DNA of 64,000 bases from Kwoniella bestiolae CBS 10118 (lineage: Eukaryota > Basidiomycota > Tremellomycetes > Tremellales > Cryptococcaceae). Below are positions 48,016 to 60,261 of the stretch, in pieces. The stretch's first letter is position 1. Each line of letters begins with the position of its first letter. The DNA is taken from NCBI RefSeq assembly GCF_000512585.2, contig NC_089241.1, positions 4,482,001 to 4,546,000 on the forward strand, given 5' to 3'. The notes beneath the pieces are model-generated. The model was given only the letters and a program-made list of their open reading frames with translations, did not search any database and had not been told where the DNA came from. Both the position numbers and the translations under genes were made by a program.

Positions 48016-49544
48016 TCACCGCTTCCCATCCCATCCATCTTCACCCCACGGTCCCCCCTTCCTTGCCCAAACCTTCTTCAAAACCTCCTCCTCACCCCCT
48101 ATACCCCTCCCATCCAACCCATTATGTTCCAGCGCAAAGACCAGATCCAATATCGTCAAGACCTTATCATCCTCCACCTTCCTCTCTTCTTCTCCATCTT
48201 TCTCGCCAGCTTTTTCAACCAATATCATCCGTCGGGTTGGGTGGGAGATCGTATACTTCTGCTTCTTACTTGGTCGTTCCTTGTCTCTGTCTTTCTCGCC
48301 ATCCGTCTGGGGTGTAGACGGTTCAGGTGTACCCATCCCCATTCCCTTCTCCTTGTCTTTCTCCTTATCTTTCTCTGTACTTATATTTGACAACTTTGAC
48401 TTCTCCTTATCTAATTTCCTCTTCTTCCCCCCGCCCGTAGCCAGCGGACTAGATATACTAGGTACATTCCCAGTCATCCAACCGTACTTCTTTCCCATCC
48501 CCACTGATCGCATCGCAGTGGCATTCGCCATCTTATGCTGCACCTCGGCAGATACATCCCTAGGATTAATTTTCCCTTTTTTGGAACTACTTCCTCCCTT
48601 GGAGGTCGATTCTCTTATCGCTCCGAACATCGGTGTAGATCCACCACCGGATATGGGGGTAGAAAACGAAGATGAAGGAGAGGGTTTAGATATAGGCGTA
48701 CTTGGTCCTCCTCCTCCCATGGATTCATCGGGATTAAGTGAGTTCGCGCGATCACGGATTTTTTGCAATTCTGCTTCCTTGGCCAGTCTGGTCATTCGCG
48801 ATTTACGGAATTCTTGCTCTTCTTCTCGGTAGGTCCTGTTGACTGCGTCGAGAACTGCGTTGGGGTCGGTGGTTATTCTACTGGACCACAACGCTCTTCC
48901 TTCTTGCCTTCGCTTACTACTACCACCGTTCGTGTCTTGGTCCTGGTGTGAGGAGAATGGTGGGGTGTACAGATGAGATGATTGGGTACGATGTTGTTGG
49001 GCGCGTATGGCGGAGGATAAGAGTGATTTTATGCGTTGTTCGATTGTTGAGACGAGGTAGAGGGACGCTTCGGGGTCGATGGTCACGCCGTGGTCTTTTG
49101 CTATGACACAAGCAGTGTCAACAGAGTTTACTCTCAGAGGATAACAACAGTTGACACTTGGAAGTCACTCCATATACTCGTATGGGTCACGCAAATAGAG
49201 AGGAACATATCATTTGAGTGAGACGTCTACTCACCCACAGCGTCCACCTTCTCCTTCAACGCCACCTTACCTATCAGATCGGTCCTTTTCGCTCGTGAAT
49301 TGAGGCCCGTTATGGAAGAGTTGGTGTTTATGGATTTGGTTACGTTTAGTCGACGGGCGGCATCTTCCTCGGCCTGGTGTGATGACAGAGATATCAGTAA
49401 ACAACATAATTCTAAACAAAAGCTCCTCATAAGGGTGTGTATATACTGCTGCCTGAGTGCTCAAACGATACTGGTTCTCTATGTAGGAGGAGAACAACAA
49501 GGACATACCCGAAGATCAAATGTATCCCCTTTAGTCTTCTGCAT
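48016..49544 (-). CDS. TAF4: TFIID subunit TAF4 (C-terminal TAF4 domain)
   Basis: TAF4 pairs with TAF12 through a histone fold in the TFIID core. Exons read MQKTKGDTFDLR, AEEDAARRLNVTKSINTNSS, LIGKVALKEKVDAV, then AKDHGVTIDPEASLYLVSTI, EQRIKSLLSSAIRAQQHR (histone-fold helix), RLAKEAELQKIRDRANS, MRSVGMGKKYGWMTG, and at the C-terminus VLTILDLVFALEHNGLDGRG, EEEVLKKVWARKGGPW. The DLxxEEE start, the IRAQQHR helix, the KKYxWMTG box and the final FALEH helix are the fungal TAF4 pattern. Long Ser/Gly and Lys/Glu runs separate them. The start at 49544 is the first ATG in frame; the N-terminus is short for the family, so a small upstream exon may be missing. It is divergent from ISWI. Confidence 0.83.
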
Positions 49545-49967
49545 CTTGTCTTCGGTCTCGTGCTCTTTTCGTGTCCTGGTTGAGCTGCTGTTGCCAGTGC
49601 TTCAGCGTAGTAGACCAGGGATCGCAGACAAGGATAGGCAATTTGATGATTGATGTATAGGTATATAGTAGAAGAAGCAGGATGTCAACTTGTTGTTCAG
49701 ACGAGGGTTAACCTTGCCACTCAAGCATCATCAACCCAGGAACAAGCGTGTAAAGTCAGGCGCGCCACAGACCAAATCCCCTCGCTTTTCCAGTTTTAGG
49801 CATGCGGAGATCAAAGGGTATCGCGCCAACAACATGAGCAAGAACGCGAAGGGATGTTTTCATTTCTTCATCGTTTATTTCCATCTGTTACTCATACTCT
49901 TCCTCTTCTTCATATACAAGATCAACCTTCCATCTCTCACTCAAGTCTTCTCGTACAGCCGGTAATC
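49545..49967. other. Divergent intergenic region TAF4/ISWI
   Basis: About 420 bp, a compact shared promoter. A NotI/AscI-like ggcgcgcc sits at about 49759. Pyrimidine-rich sequence (49850-49960) precedes the ISWI start. A missing first TAF4 exon could lie here. Confidence 0.45.
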
Positions 49968-52900
49968 ATGGTGAGCTGTCGTGATCGCACCGTAACTCTC
50001 AGAACTCCGCTGATAGATATACTGGACATCAGAACCCCTTATTGGCAGCTTCGAATGCGACTTCCGGTGGGGCAGGAGCGGACGACGACAAGTTGTCTGA
50101 CTATGTACCGAACTCAAGGGATATCTCGATATCTAGAGCCGTAAATCTCACTTTTCTCGTCTATGCAACCTCAAACCCTGTATCTTCCTTCTCATGCTCG
50201 GTTTTTGACTTACTGACTCACGTTTCTGCCTGCTGTCATAGCCATCGGCAGTAGCTTCGGACGAACATCACATCAACACTGCTCCTCAGACGCCCGAACC
50301 TGATAGCGAGGATGAGCTGGAGGATGAGAATTACGATGAGGATGACTTGATGAATGGATCGGTCAGTCAGACTTCTACATGACACTCATACCAATTATGA
50401 ACCTCTGATTTGGGGATTTCCAGCTGATTCTCACTGAAACGAAACAGTCAAAAGCAGCTAACAGAGCCGCTCAATCATCTGCGCGAAAAGCTGCAAATGC
50501 AGAGAGGAAAGCTCAGGTGGCTGAGATTGGTAAGAAGCGGGGAGCAATCGAACAAGCAAAGGTTAGCTGCCTCTTCCTGCTCGACATCGAAGCTTACAGA
50601 TCAAGCTAATTTGGTCGATGATGATAGTTTGCCGATTCCATCAAGAGATTTCAGTATTTATTGGGGCAGACTGAGCTGTTCCAGCATTTCATCGATCTCA
50701 AGGTGAGCTCTTTGCCCATCACTGATCACTGTGGTGCGATAAGCTAATGTGAAGACGTAGAAATCACGAGAACCCGAGTTCGCTGCGATGTTAGATGAGC
50801 AGATGGCTAATCAGAGTGGGAAGGGAAAGAAGAAAGCAAAGTGAGCTGACCTATTCAACTTGATGATGAGCCAAGCTGACGCGTCCGTTCAGTGATCATC
50901 GACATAGGAAGTCGGAGAAAGAGGAAGATGAGGAATTGCTGAAAGATGAAGATGCAGAAGATGAAGCGTTTGTCTTCGAGGAGAGTCCTCCTTGTAAGTC
51001 AGCTTCCTAGTCTTGATAACCCTAGCTGACGCGACGCACAGATGTCAAGGGAGGGAAGATGAGAGACTATCAAGTCCAGGGATTGAACTGGATGGCTTCG
51101 TTACATCATAATGGTATCAATGGTATATTGGCAGATGAAATGGTAAGTTGATCCACTGCTGGCGTTGCATATAGCTTATGATGAACACAATTATAGGGTT
51201 TGGGAAAAACACTTCAAACCATCTCTTTCCTCGGTTACCTCAAATTCCATCAAAACATCCCTGGACCCCATCTTATCGTCGTGCCCAAATCGACCTTAGA
51301 CAATTGGTACAGAGAAGTCAACAAATGGGTACCTGGATTCAACACTCTGGTCTTGCAGGGTACTAAAGAAGAAAGAGTGAGCTAGCCGTACTCCATGGAT
51401 TACATCAACCACCGTAGCTGACTCGACTGCGTGCAGGCCGACCTCATCAACAAGCGAATCCTCACTCAAGATTTCAACGTCCTGGTCACTTCGTACGAGA
51501 TGTGTCTCAGGGAGAAATCCACTCTGCGTAAATTCAGCTGGGAATACATCATTATCGATGAAGCTCATCGAATCAAGAATGTCGATTCTTTGCTCAGTCA
51601 AATTATCAGGACTTTCACAAGTAGAGGTAGATTGTTGATCACTGGTACACCTTTGCAAAACAACTTGCAAGAATTATGGGCATTGTTGAACTTCATCTTA
51701 CCAGATGTTTTCTCTTCGAGGTGAGCTAATTCTCAACCGCACTTCATCCATCGAGGCGGATCGCAAGCTCACATTTCATAATAAATCGTTCAGCGAGGAC
51801 TTCGACGCATGGTTCAAAACCAAGGATGATTCCGATTCTGACGCTGTGGTCAAACAACTCCATAAAGTGTTGAGACCCTTCTTGCTACGACGTGTTAAGG
51901 CGGATGTCGAACATTCCTTGCTACCGAAGAAGGAAATCAATCTGTATGTCGGTATGACGGAGATGCAGAGGAAGTGGTACAGGATGTTGTTGGAGAAGGA
52001 TATCGATGCGGTCAATGGTGAGTCTCTTGAGCTTTCAATTCGGCTGCATACGGAGGCTGAATTTGATGATATTTCATAGGTGCTTCCGGCAAGAAAGAAG
52101 GAAAGACAAGATTGTTGAACATTGTCATGCAACTTAGAAAATGCTGCAACCATCCTTACCGTGAGCTCGATCCCATTCCTGTTCAGGTGTAATAATCGTA
52201 GCTCATGCCATCGTACAGTCTTCGACGGTGCTGAACCTGGACCACCATTCACAACCGACGAACACCTGGTCGACAATGCCGGTAAAATGGTTATCCTCGA
52301 TAAATTGCTCAAATCTATGAAAGCTAAAGGCTCAAGAGTATTGATCTTCTCTCAGATGAGTAGAGTATTGGATATCTTGGAGGATTATTGTCAATTCAGA
52401 GGGCACCGTGAGTCGCCTGACAAGCGAATACTCTAAGCTTGACTGACATATTCGTGTTGTATAGAATACTGCCGAATTGACGGTAACACCCCTCACGAAG
52501 ATCGTATCTCCGCTATTGACGATTACAACGCTCCAGGAAGTGAGAAGTTCGTATTCTTGCTGACTACTCGTGCGGGTGGTTTGGGTATCAACTTGGTCAC
52601 TGCGGATATCGTTGTGTTGTTCGATAGTGATTGGTGAGTTGACTGTATGCAGTTTTCGAGCATGCTAAGCTAACACAATGGTTCAGGAACCCCCAAGCGG
52701 ATCTTCAAGCTATGGACCGAGCACATCGTATTGGTCAGACTAAGCAGGTTTATGTGTTTAGATTTATCACTCAGGTAAGCTGATATTCGCAGTCTGAACT
52801 GATACGGACGGTAGCTGACGGTACTCCACACATCAGGACGCGGTCGAAGAACGTATTCTTGAAAGAGCCACCCAGAAGCTCAAGCTTGATCAGCTGGTCA

Positions 52901-54810
52901 TTCAGGAGGGTCGATCACAACAAGCTCAGAAAGGTAAGCTGTTCCATGCTCTTTCGCTCCATCGCTACGTAAGCTTACGTTTGGTCGTAGTTGGTCAAAA
53001 CAAGGATGAACTTCTCGATATGATCCAACATGGCGCCGAGAAGATCATCAACAACTCTGCAAGGTGAGCTTTGTGGGGTAATATTGATCCCCAAACGAAG
53101 CTAACGGTTCTACAGTATGTTGATTGATGACGATATTGACGAGATCATCAAACGAGGTGAAGACAAGACTGCCGAGTTGAACAGTAAATATGCTGGTCTC
53201 GACCTGGATGCTTTGAACAGCTTCAAATCTGAGTCAATGGTGAATACCTGGGAAGGCGAGGATTACGCTAATAAGGTGAGTCAGCCTTTCTACTTCTGCT
53301 TCTTCTCTGGATACTGATATATGTATTGTTGATCTTGTCCAGCGAGGAGGCAAGAACCTGATCTGGATCGAGCCAGCAAAGAGAGAAAGGAAGAACAACT
53401 ACTCGATCGACCAATATTACAGAGATCAACTCAATACCAGCGCACCTAAATCTGATAAACCCAAAATCTCCCGTCCGCCCAAACAGATCAATCTCAATGA
53501 TTTCCAATTCTACCCACCTCGATTGGTAGAATTGCAAAATAGGGAATGGGATGCTCATAGAAAGGCTCAGAATTACGTTGTTCCCTCTCGAGAACCTGAG
53601 GAGGGGGAGACGGCGGAGCAGGTTGAGAGTGAACGGAAGGAGGAGCAGGAGAGGATCGATAATGGTGTGTTTCGACTTCATTTACCCATACCTACAATAG
53701 TAGTTTCACTCGCCATCGACCGTTATCACCCATCTCGTTATTGTCGATCCGCGAGTTACAGGCTAATCCCTCTTACGGATAACCATAGCCGAACCTCTTA
53801 CAGAAGAAGAGACCGCAGAGAAAGATACGTTAGTAGGGGAAGGTTTCCCAGATTGGCAGAGAAGACATTATCAAGCTTTCATTCGGGGAGCTGAGAAGTT
53901 TGGTAGAGATGCGTTGGATAAGGTCGCGCTGGAGATTAGTGATCATACCGAGGAGGCTGTCAGGGAGTATGCTAGTGTGTTCTTCGAGAGGTACAAGGAA
54001 CTGAAAGGTGAGTCTGGCCTACAGTCAATCACGAATCTAGAAATATACAGTGGGAGAGGGGAGTGAAGCTAATTGTATTTTTGTTGCCTCGGTAGACTGG
54101 GAAAAAGTCATGGAACGTATCAGAATAGGAGAAGACAAGATCAGAGAACAACAAGATCGTATCGACGCGTTACATCGAAAGGTTAAAGCGACGAGATTCC
54201 CCTTACAGGAACTCAAAGTCATGTATGGGCAGAATAAGGGGAAGACCTATTCGGATGAGGAAGATCGGTTCTTGCTTGTTAGGATGCATCATCATGGGAT
54301 TGAGAGGGATGATTGCTATGAGTTGATTAAGAGGGATATAGGGGAGTGGCCTTTATTCAGGTGGGTTGGCTTTCATTCCTCACGCATTGATTATTGGCGT
54401 ACCTACATGCTCTCCTTCATCGTTGAGCGCTCTCCATGAATCTCAATCAACCGTGTTACCTTTTCGAATACATACATTCTTAACTGATCACCTGCTTACC
54501 ATAGATTTGACTGGTTCTTCAAATCGCGAACGCCCGATGAACTAAAACGACGAGCCCACACATTGTTGTTATGCGTGATGAAAGAGGAAGAAAAGGGAGG
54601 AGTAGAGGATGACAAGAAACCCGTCGTGAAAGGTGGGAAGAAACGTCCCATAGATGATTTGAAATCTGGTCCGGGGTCGAGAGATACCACGCCTAGTAGT
54701 GTGGGTGGAGGGAAGAGTGAGTTTGCTTGTGTTTCTTACATGTCAGCTTATGTGGGACGATGAGCTGATTGAGTTTCTGTCGTATAATAGACAAGAAAAA
54801 GAAGGTATAA
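49968..54810 (+). CDS. ISW1: ISWI-type chromatin-remodelling ATPase
   Basis: This is the ATPase of ISWI complexes, which slide and space nucleosomes. About 17 exons give roughly 1,090 residues; exon 1 is only the start codon (ATG at 49968, then GTGAGC). The SNF2 domain shows ILADEMGLGKTLQTI (motif I), PKSTLDNWYREVNKW, IIIDEAHRIKN (DEAH box), LITGTPLQNN, and the second lobe RVLIFSQMSRVLDILEDY, LLTTRAGGLGINLVTAD and QAMDRAHRIGQTKQVYVFR. The ISWI-specific C-terminus is present: YYRDQLN and NLNDFQFYPPRLVEL (HAND), FPDWQRRHYQAFIRGAEKFG (SANT), and YSDEEDRFLLVRMHHHGIER (SLIDE). It ends in a basic tail. The N-terminus carries the AutoN-like acidic/basic region. ISW1 versus ISW2 cannot be separated by eye; many basidiomycetes have one ISWI. 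Confidence 0.93.
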
Positions 54811-55377
54811 CATGTCCTGCCGGTAGAGGTATTGGATCATGATGAAGTTCGGATATACGGAGATGAAAGGTTAGGAAGGATGATGATATCTGGCTATAAG
54901 TGATGTTTGTAGTGTTTGTAAGATTGGATGCATGTCTAGATGTCTATGAACGTGCTTTTCAGCCGGTGTACTTTGTGAGATCGGAAGGGGGCAATCATGA
55001 CTCTATAAGATTCGCTGAAACTTGATCGTACCAACAATGTTCATCTTTCAACAGAGCGCATCGCTGTGCTAACTCGCTCTCAGCTAATGTCTATCCTATG
55101 CGAACTCGACCTAGCATGCATGACACTGAAGAGACCAACCGAGAGATTCAAGGACGGCTACGGCTAAAGTGATGTTTGACTTGTGATGGCGATTAAGCGC
55201 CTCTAAGCGCCGGGCCAGTCGATGTATGATCGGATATGATCGATCTGGTGAAATAGATAAAAACATGACCATGAACACCTACATTCCATCTCTTGCTTCT
55301 CTGCGCGAATCACAAATTATCAATCAAACAATACACAGTCCACAAGTCCCGCAAGCTAGATTAGAAAACAAGGCAAC
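54811..55377. other. Intergenic region ISWI to aminotransferase
   Basis: About 570 bp. A small direct repeat (aagcgcctctaagcgcc) lies at 55194-55210. It holds the ISWI 3' flank and the aminotransferase promoter. Confidence 0.5.
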
Positions 55378-57417
55378 ATGTCCAACCTTCTCAAATTTAA
55401 CATAGCTCCAACTGTGGAATCTACCAACGCGCCTCCGTGAGTCTCTTCTCCACCCTCTTATCACTGTTCTCTACCCTGGCTGAAATCATACCCATTCCCA
55501 ACACTGACTCTGTGCGCAACTCAGAATCCCAAAAGCCCAAGCATGGGGCCGCGAGTACGCCGGCTCACCCTCTTATGGCCCCCTTCTAGACCTCTCTCAG
55601 GGTGTTCCTCGATCGGCTCCTCATGATGATGTGCTCAAGGCTCTGAGCGAGGCATCGAAAGATCCGCTATCTGCAAAGTACGGTCCGATCCTTGGTGAGA
55701 CTGCACTCAGAGAGGCGTATGCGGAGGAAATTAGAGTACAATATCAATTGCCTTCCCCCTCTCCGTCATCTTCTTCGTCCACTGCCGGTACTCCGGGTTC
55801 AGCTCCTGGATCAATATCTAACCAGGATGGATCTTCTCAGACGACCGTGGAGCAAGAGAGCAAGAGGGCAAGCACGGTAAACTACGATGACGTCTCGATA
55901 ACCACAGGATGTAATATGGCCTTCCTCGTGCTCATCATGGCTCTCTGTCCACCCGGATCATCAGTCATGGTCCCCCTCCCTTCATATTTCAACCAGATGA
56001 TGGTATTCTCCTTACAAGGTGTGAAACCGATATTTATCCCATGTGATACTGCAAATGGTTTCAAGCCGGATATACAAGCTGCCAAAGAATATTTGGCCAC
56101 TCAAGAGAAAGAGAAGAAACCCCGGATGATCGTTCTGGTCTCGCCTAATAATCCGACTGGAAGTGTGTATACCCACGATGAGCTGAGAGAATGGTATAAT
56201 CTCGCGAAAAGCCACGAGATCGCACTGGTGCTGGATGAGACTTATAGGGACTTTGTAGAGGATGATAAGGGGGAGAGGGGGGTGCCGCATACGTTGTTTG
56301 AAGAGGTGGATTGGAGGGAAACGCTGATTAGTTTGGGGAGCTTTAGTAGTGAGTCATCACCTCTCTCTTTCTTGTTCATTTATTGTCTTCCGGTGTGTCG
56401 TATCTCTGAGATGGACCATGATGAGTGCACTGATAGTCACAAGAGATTGAAGAGAATCGCTTGGGCATGAGCCGTTACGATGATTAGAATGATCGCTAAT
56501 TCTCTTTTCCTCTAACCCCTGCAGAAGGATACAGGATCCCAGGTCATAGATTGGGGAGTATCATTGCTAGTCCGGCATTGTTGAAGCATGCTACGACGAT
56601 ATGCGACTGCATGCAGGTGGGTCCGGTTCAAGCTCTTCCTTCACCAACCCCATCAATTCACCACACACATACGGTCCCTCTTCCGACACTCTGGACCACA
56701 TGCCCAATTGCATCTGATCAACCGTAAGCAGGGAATTCACCATAGCTAATCTACCATCTCCCTGGCGTAGATCTGCGCACCCCGCCCACCCCAGATCGCC
56801 CTCGCCCCCCTCCTTCCCACACTTCGATCAGACCTCACCTCATCCTCCCAAGCCCTCTCGCACCGCCGGAACCTCTTCGTAGACATTGTGAACAAAGTGA
56901 AAGGATGGAAAGTAGTTTCGATAGGGGGTTACTTTGCCTATGTGTCTTTTCCCCGTGATTACGTCCATGGCTCGTCAAACGTGGGCTTGAAGAGGAAGAG
57001 ATTGGGCAGCGAGGATATCGCGTCGATCATGGCTCGGAGGTTTGGGGTGGTCACGCTGCCTGGGAGCTTCTTTATGCCTGATTTGAATGATGGGGATGTT
57101 TGGGAGAGGGATGTGTTGAGGGGTGGTGAGGGGTTGAGGGAGGATATCTGGTTGAGGTGAGTTGGATGCTTCTCATACAGAAACGGAATGCTGGAGAGTC
57201 TCGTTCATCATCTGAGATTGGGTGGTGTATACGATAGACTCCAGTGGATGTTGATCCCGAGCTGCTCGTGGTGGATCGAATGTGAGATATGCGATCCACA
57301 TGCTGATCCTCTATTGTCGTACTCAGATTCGCCGTAGCAAACGTAGGAGACGATGTCATCCTCAAGCTTGGACCCAGATTAGAGGAGATGAACAAGTTGA
57401 TGGGAATTGGGGAGTAA
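55378..57417 (+). CDS. PLP-dependent class I/II aminotransferase
   Basis: A fold-type I PLP enzyme of about 460 residues in five exons. It opens MSNLLKFNIAPTVESTNAPP, then LLDLSQGVPRSAPHDD, DPLSAKYGPILGETALREAY, TTGCNMAFLVLIMALCPPGS, VPLPSYFNQ, VLVSPNNPTGSVYTHDEL (Asn contacting PLP), IALVLDETYRDF (Asp to the pyridine N, Tyr), and SLGSFSKGYRIPGHRLGSI, where the Lys in SFSK is the PLP-binding residue and the Arg in GHRLG contacts phosphate. The last exons carry GYFAYVSFP, VVTLPGSFF and FAVANVGDDVILKLGPRLEE. A Ser/Pro-rich insert (about 45 residues, PSPSPSSSSS onward) sits between the N-terminal region and the first PLP contact. The substrate is unknown; general layout is like fungal aspartate/aromatic-type enzymes. 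Confidence 0.88.
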
Positions 57418-57554
57418 ATCAGTGACAAGGGAACCTTCTGGCTCTGCTTAGACATGACTTGGTTCAGTTGTATTAGGATAATTCAGAGGGTATGATAATG
57501 CATTGAGTTACATAGAACATATGGTGGTTATGATACGATCCGATGTTGAGAGGA

Positions 57555-58602
57555 TTAAGCAGTACTCTGGGCTTGTGATTGCTTTTCCAACATCCGTCTG
57601 CGGACGTAAAGGGAAGAATCAGTACATATACTACTACCGGCAATGACAAAAGAAAGAATTCATATCTAACTCTTTGACATGACTGAGTAGACGGGTTGAA
57701 TTGAATAGATCGAGGAGAGGGCATGATGAAACAAAGGATGCAGACGACTCACCTTCTAGCCTCTAAAATCATCTTCTCCTTCCTCTCTTTCAACCCCATC
57801 TCCCTCTTCTCCCTCGTATCTTCCCATTTCTTCGACTCAGCCTCGCTGACGGGCGTAGAAGACCCAGAATCAACGTCATCCAGAACCTCCTTCTCCTTTC
57901 CTTTATGTGAGGGTGTAGGGATCCTCGAAGAGAGGTTATACCGGTCGATTAGGGAGGTGTTTTTGGTATTTGGCGATTTGGCGTTGCTCGTGTTGCCAGT
58001 GGAGGCGGGTGTGGTGGTGGTTTGTGCGGAAGGGGTAGAAGGGAGGAGGGAAGCGGGGATTTGAAAGTTTGGTGGGGGCTGTTCCTCACTTGATTAGCAT
58101 ATACCATGTAGTATAGCCCCATCGTAAACTGAAATGAGTGAAATGATCATGATTACTCACAGCTGGTAAGGTTCCGCTCTCCAATATCTCCTCGGATGTA
58201 GCTTGAGCGGATCTTGTTCGCGATAGGGAGTATATTATGTTTGGTAGTGGAATATGAGGGAAGGCCCCGTGGATGGTATCGACCTGTTTGGGATGGACGA
58301 TCAGATTAACACATAGGATAGAGGATCGCGCGATAGGGCTGATGTGAGGAGGGAATAGTAGACTCACCATCGAAGGTGTCACTCCTCTTATACCACCTTG
58401 GGAGTCATTACCTGATTCTAAGTGTACGTCAGCTGGTTTCATATGACAGAGAGAGAGAAGGATGATGTGGAGATGACAGATATCCTTGTCAATGTTCAGA
58501 TGCATGGCCGCATAAGAACGAGCACTCACTAGACCCGGTAAACCATCTGACCAGGAAGTATATGGCCGCTATTATGATGATTGTGGGGATGATATCTTCC
58601 AT
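57555..58602 (-). CDS. CUE-domain ER membrane protein, Cue1-like
   Basis: Five exons encode about 190 residues. Start at 58602: MEDIIPTIIIIAAIYFLVRW is an N-terminal membrane anchor. After a short Gly/Ser linker the CUE domain reads GVTPSMVDTIHGAFPHIPLP, NIIYSLSRTRSAQATSEEIL (the FP and central helix pattern binds ubiquitin), followed by ESGTLPA. A Ser/Thr/Pro linker and a charged helix (TREKREMGLKERKEKMILEA) lead to RRMLEKQSQAQSTA. Yeast Cue1 has the same order (TM, CUE, C-terminal E2-binding helix) and recruits Ubc7 to ER-associated degradation. The C-terminal helix here could be the Ubc7-binding region, which is inference. A role in ERAD is likely but not proven from sequence. Confidence 0.8.
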
Positions 58603-59688
58603 TTCGGTTGACAGACAATTATTTGATTGGACTGCTGTGGTATCGCTGTGCTTCTGGACAATGTCTATGATGCTATGGTAGTAAGGATCCTCCAAGGAAT
58701 GCTGGATGTTCTTTGATGCTGGGTGGTCACTGATAGATGTATATGAACGTATGGGTAATGGTTGGAGGAATAGAAAGGAAAGAAAGCATGTAGCAAGCGT
58801 TCGGGGTAATCCGATTACACTCTGTTACTCGATTGCGATGACCAGCAGTAGCAGTGTGGCGATGACTTGAAAAGGCGGTTGTCGTTCAGGGTGATCGTGG
58901 CACATCGGTTCGAACCTACAAGCTGAGCTCGCAAAGCACTCCACTTCGAAAGGACTCCAGTGCTGCCCTCACCTTGAGAGCTTGTCGAAGTGCTTACCAG
59001 AGTGGGTTCCCAAGTCATTGGCATGCTGGATGAGCATCTTCAAGGGTATGGCTGGCTGTACCAAATCAACAATGTTCGGGAGCTGCCTCCTCGTAGCGGT
59101 GCCGACCCAGCTAATGAGATATGTATGTGTCCCCGATGCACCCGCATAAACTTGTCCGAATTTCATGTTCTCTTACCACGCCTCTCAAGGTCATAGCAGA
59201 TCATTGGTCGAAGGACGTGAACGAACGGATCTCCTAAACAAATCGTGTCTCCCTTGTCTCCGTAAAGCGATGTGGGACCCTTTCATACGTGTGGTATTAA
59301 CAAAGACTTGTGCCGTTAACGACTTAAAGGAAGACAAGGGATCATTTCAACGTTGATCACGCGAAAGGAGGTCAGTTCGCCCTCCCCATTTATGGCCCCA
59401 GAGAATATACAATATGGCGGTGAGAGGTGTGGCTACGAGGAGAAAGGAAGAAGGCCAATAGCCAAAGAAACTATTCGTCCCGCTAATTTGACACAACCGC
59501 ACAATTCATAGTTCAAGAACCATGCTTGACACCTACTATTACTACACTTGTACTATATGTAACTACGCGCACCAGACAAGGGATGCTGTATAGATTCTTC
59601 TTGATGAGGCATCATTACATCAATCTGCGCAACCGATCATCAATTCATCGATCTGAGTTCTATCGCGCGGGCAGGAGAAGGGACAAAC
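58603..59688. other. Intergenic region CUE gene to SSP-D
   Basis: About 1.09 kb. A minus-strand frame (59166-58969) has a few donor-like sites around it but no domain, and I do not call it. A palindrome ggttcgaacc (near 58910) looks like a tRNA T-loop but has no matching arms. No other feature seen. Confidence 0.45.
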
Positions 59689-60261
59689 TCACTTCCCCCA
59701 ACCAGGCTTGTCACCACAGTTATATTCATAAGTGCACTCTGTCTCATGCAGTGGACAAGAGATATCGACATTGTTCGATTTTGTAGCGTTGTCCGCTGCC
59801 GAGGCGGAGTCCTTGGTAAGAACCCATTTCTCGGTACCGCCGAACTCTTTGAACACTTTGGCATAGCACTGTAGAGCAATCAGACAGGTATGCACCACCC
59901 AGCGTATAAAACCCTCAGATGAGAGCGCCTGCCACACGGGCAGAATGGCGGGGAAATTCCGGCCTAGGCAGAGACTCACAGTAAGGGTATAAAACACGGT
60001 ATTATCATCGTTGCTCAGAATCTCATATTCGAATTTTTCGTAGTTGAAGTGAGTCGAGCTTCCAGATATCGCATCAGGTTCGAAATCAAATGTTATTTGA
60101 TGCGGACCGACTTTCCGATATTCCCCGTAACTGAGTCTAGTATTCTTAGGATAAGAAACGATAAGATGATTATCTTCCTTCTCGGTCCTCTCGAGAGGAG
60201 TAGCCAAGCTTCCTATGGCGGTCGATAGGAGCGCAAAGAGGATTGTTGGGTGTATATACAT
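59689..60261 (-). CDS. Small secreted Cys protein SSP-D
   Basis: Two exons (60261-59980 and 59868-59689) encode about 153 residues. A signal peptide (MYIHPTILFALLSTAIGSLA) precedes TPLERTEKEDN. The family strand reads LIVSYPKNTRLSYGEYR, then FNYEKFEYE and VFYTLT before the phase-0 intron. Exon 2 opens CYAKVFKEFGGTEKW and ends with the four-Cys module DISCPLHETECTYEYNC and GDKPGWGK. The stop TGA lies inside a GTGAGT donor-like sequence (gggaa then gtgagt), at the place of the last intron of SSP-A to SSP-C. Closest relative by motif wording is SSP-F. Function unknown. The upstream region has a perfect palindrome and an inverted repeat. Confidence 0.8.
   Translation of the reverse strand: MYIHPTILFALLSTAIGSLATPLERTEKEDNHLIVSYPKNTRLSYGEYRKVGPHQITFDFEPDAISGSSTHFNYEKFEYEILSNDDNTVFYTLTVSLCLGRNFPAILPVWQALSSEGFIRWVVHTCLIALQCYAKVFKEFGGTEKWVLTKDSASAADNATKSNNVDISCPLHETECTYEYNCGDKPGWGK

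Noticed and set aside
47891..48832. 313-codon plus-strand open frame
   Set aside because: It lies antisense to TAF4; the product is low-complexity Ser/Pro/Phe and has no domain.
58900..58925. tRNA-like T-loop ggttcgaacc
   Set aside because: The palindrome matches a T-loop core, but on neither strand do the flanking five bases pair, and no anticodon or acceptor stem is present.
58815..59166. Possible small minus-strand gene with donor-like sites
   Set aside because: Two short frames could be joined by splicing, but the product has no recognisable character and the acceptors are weak.
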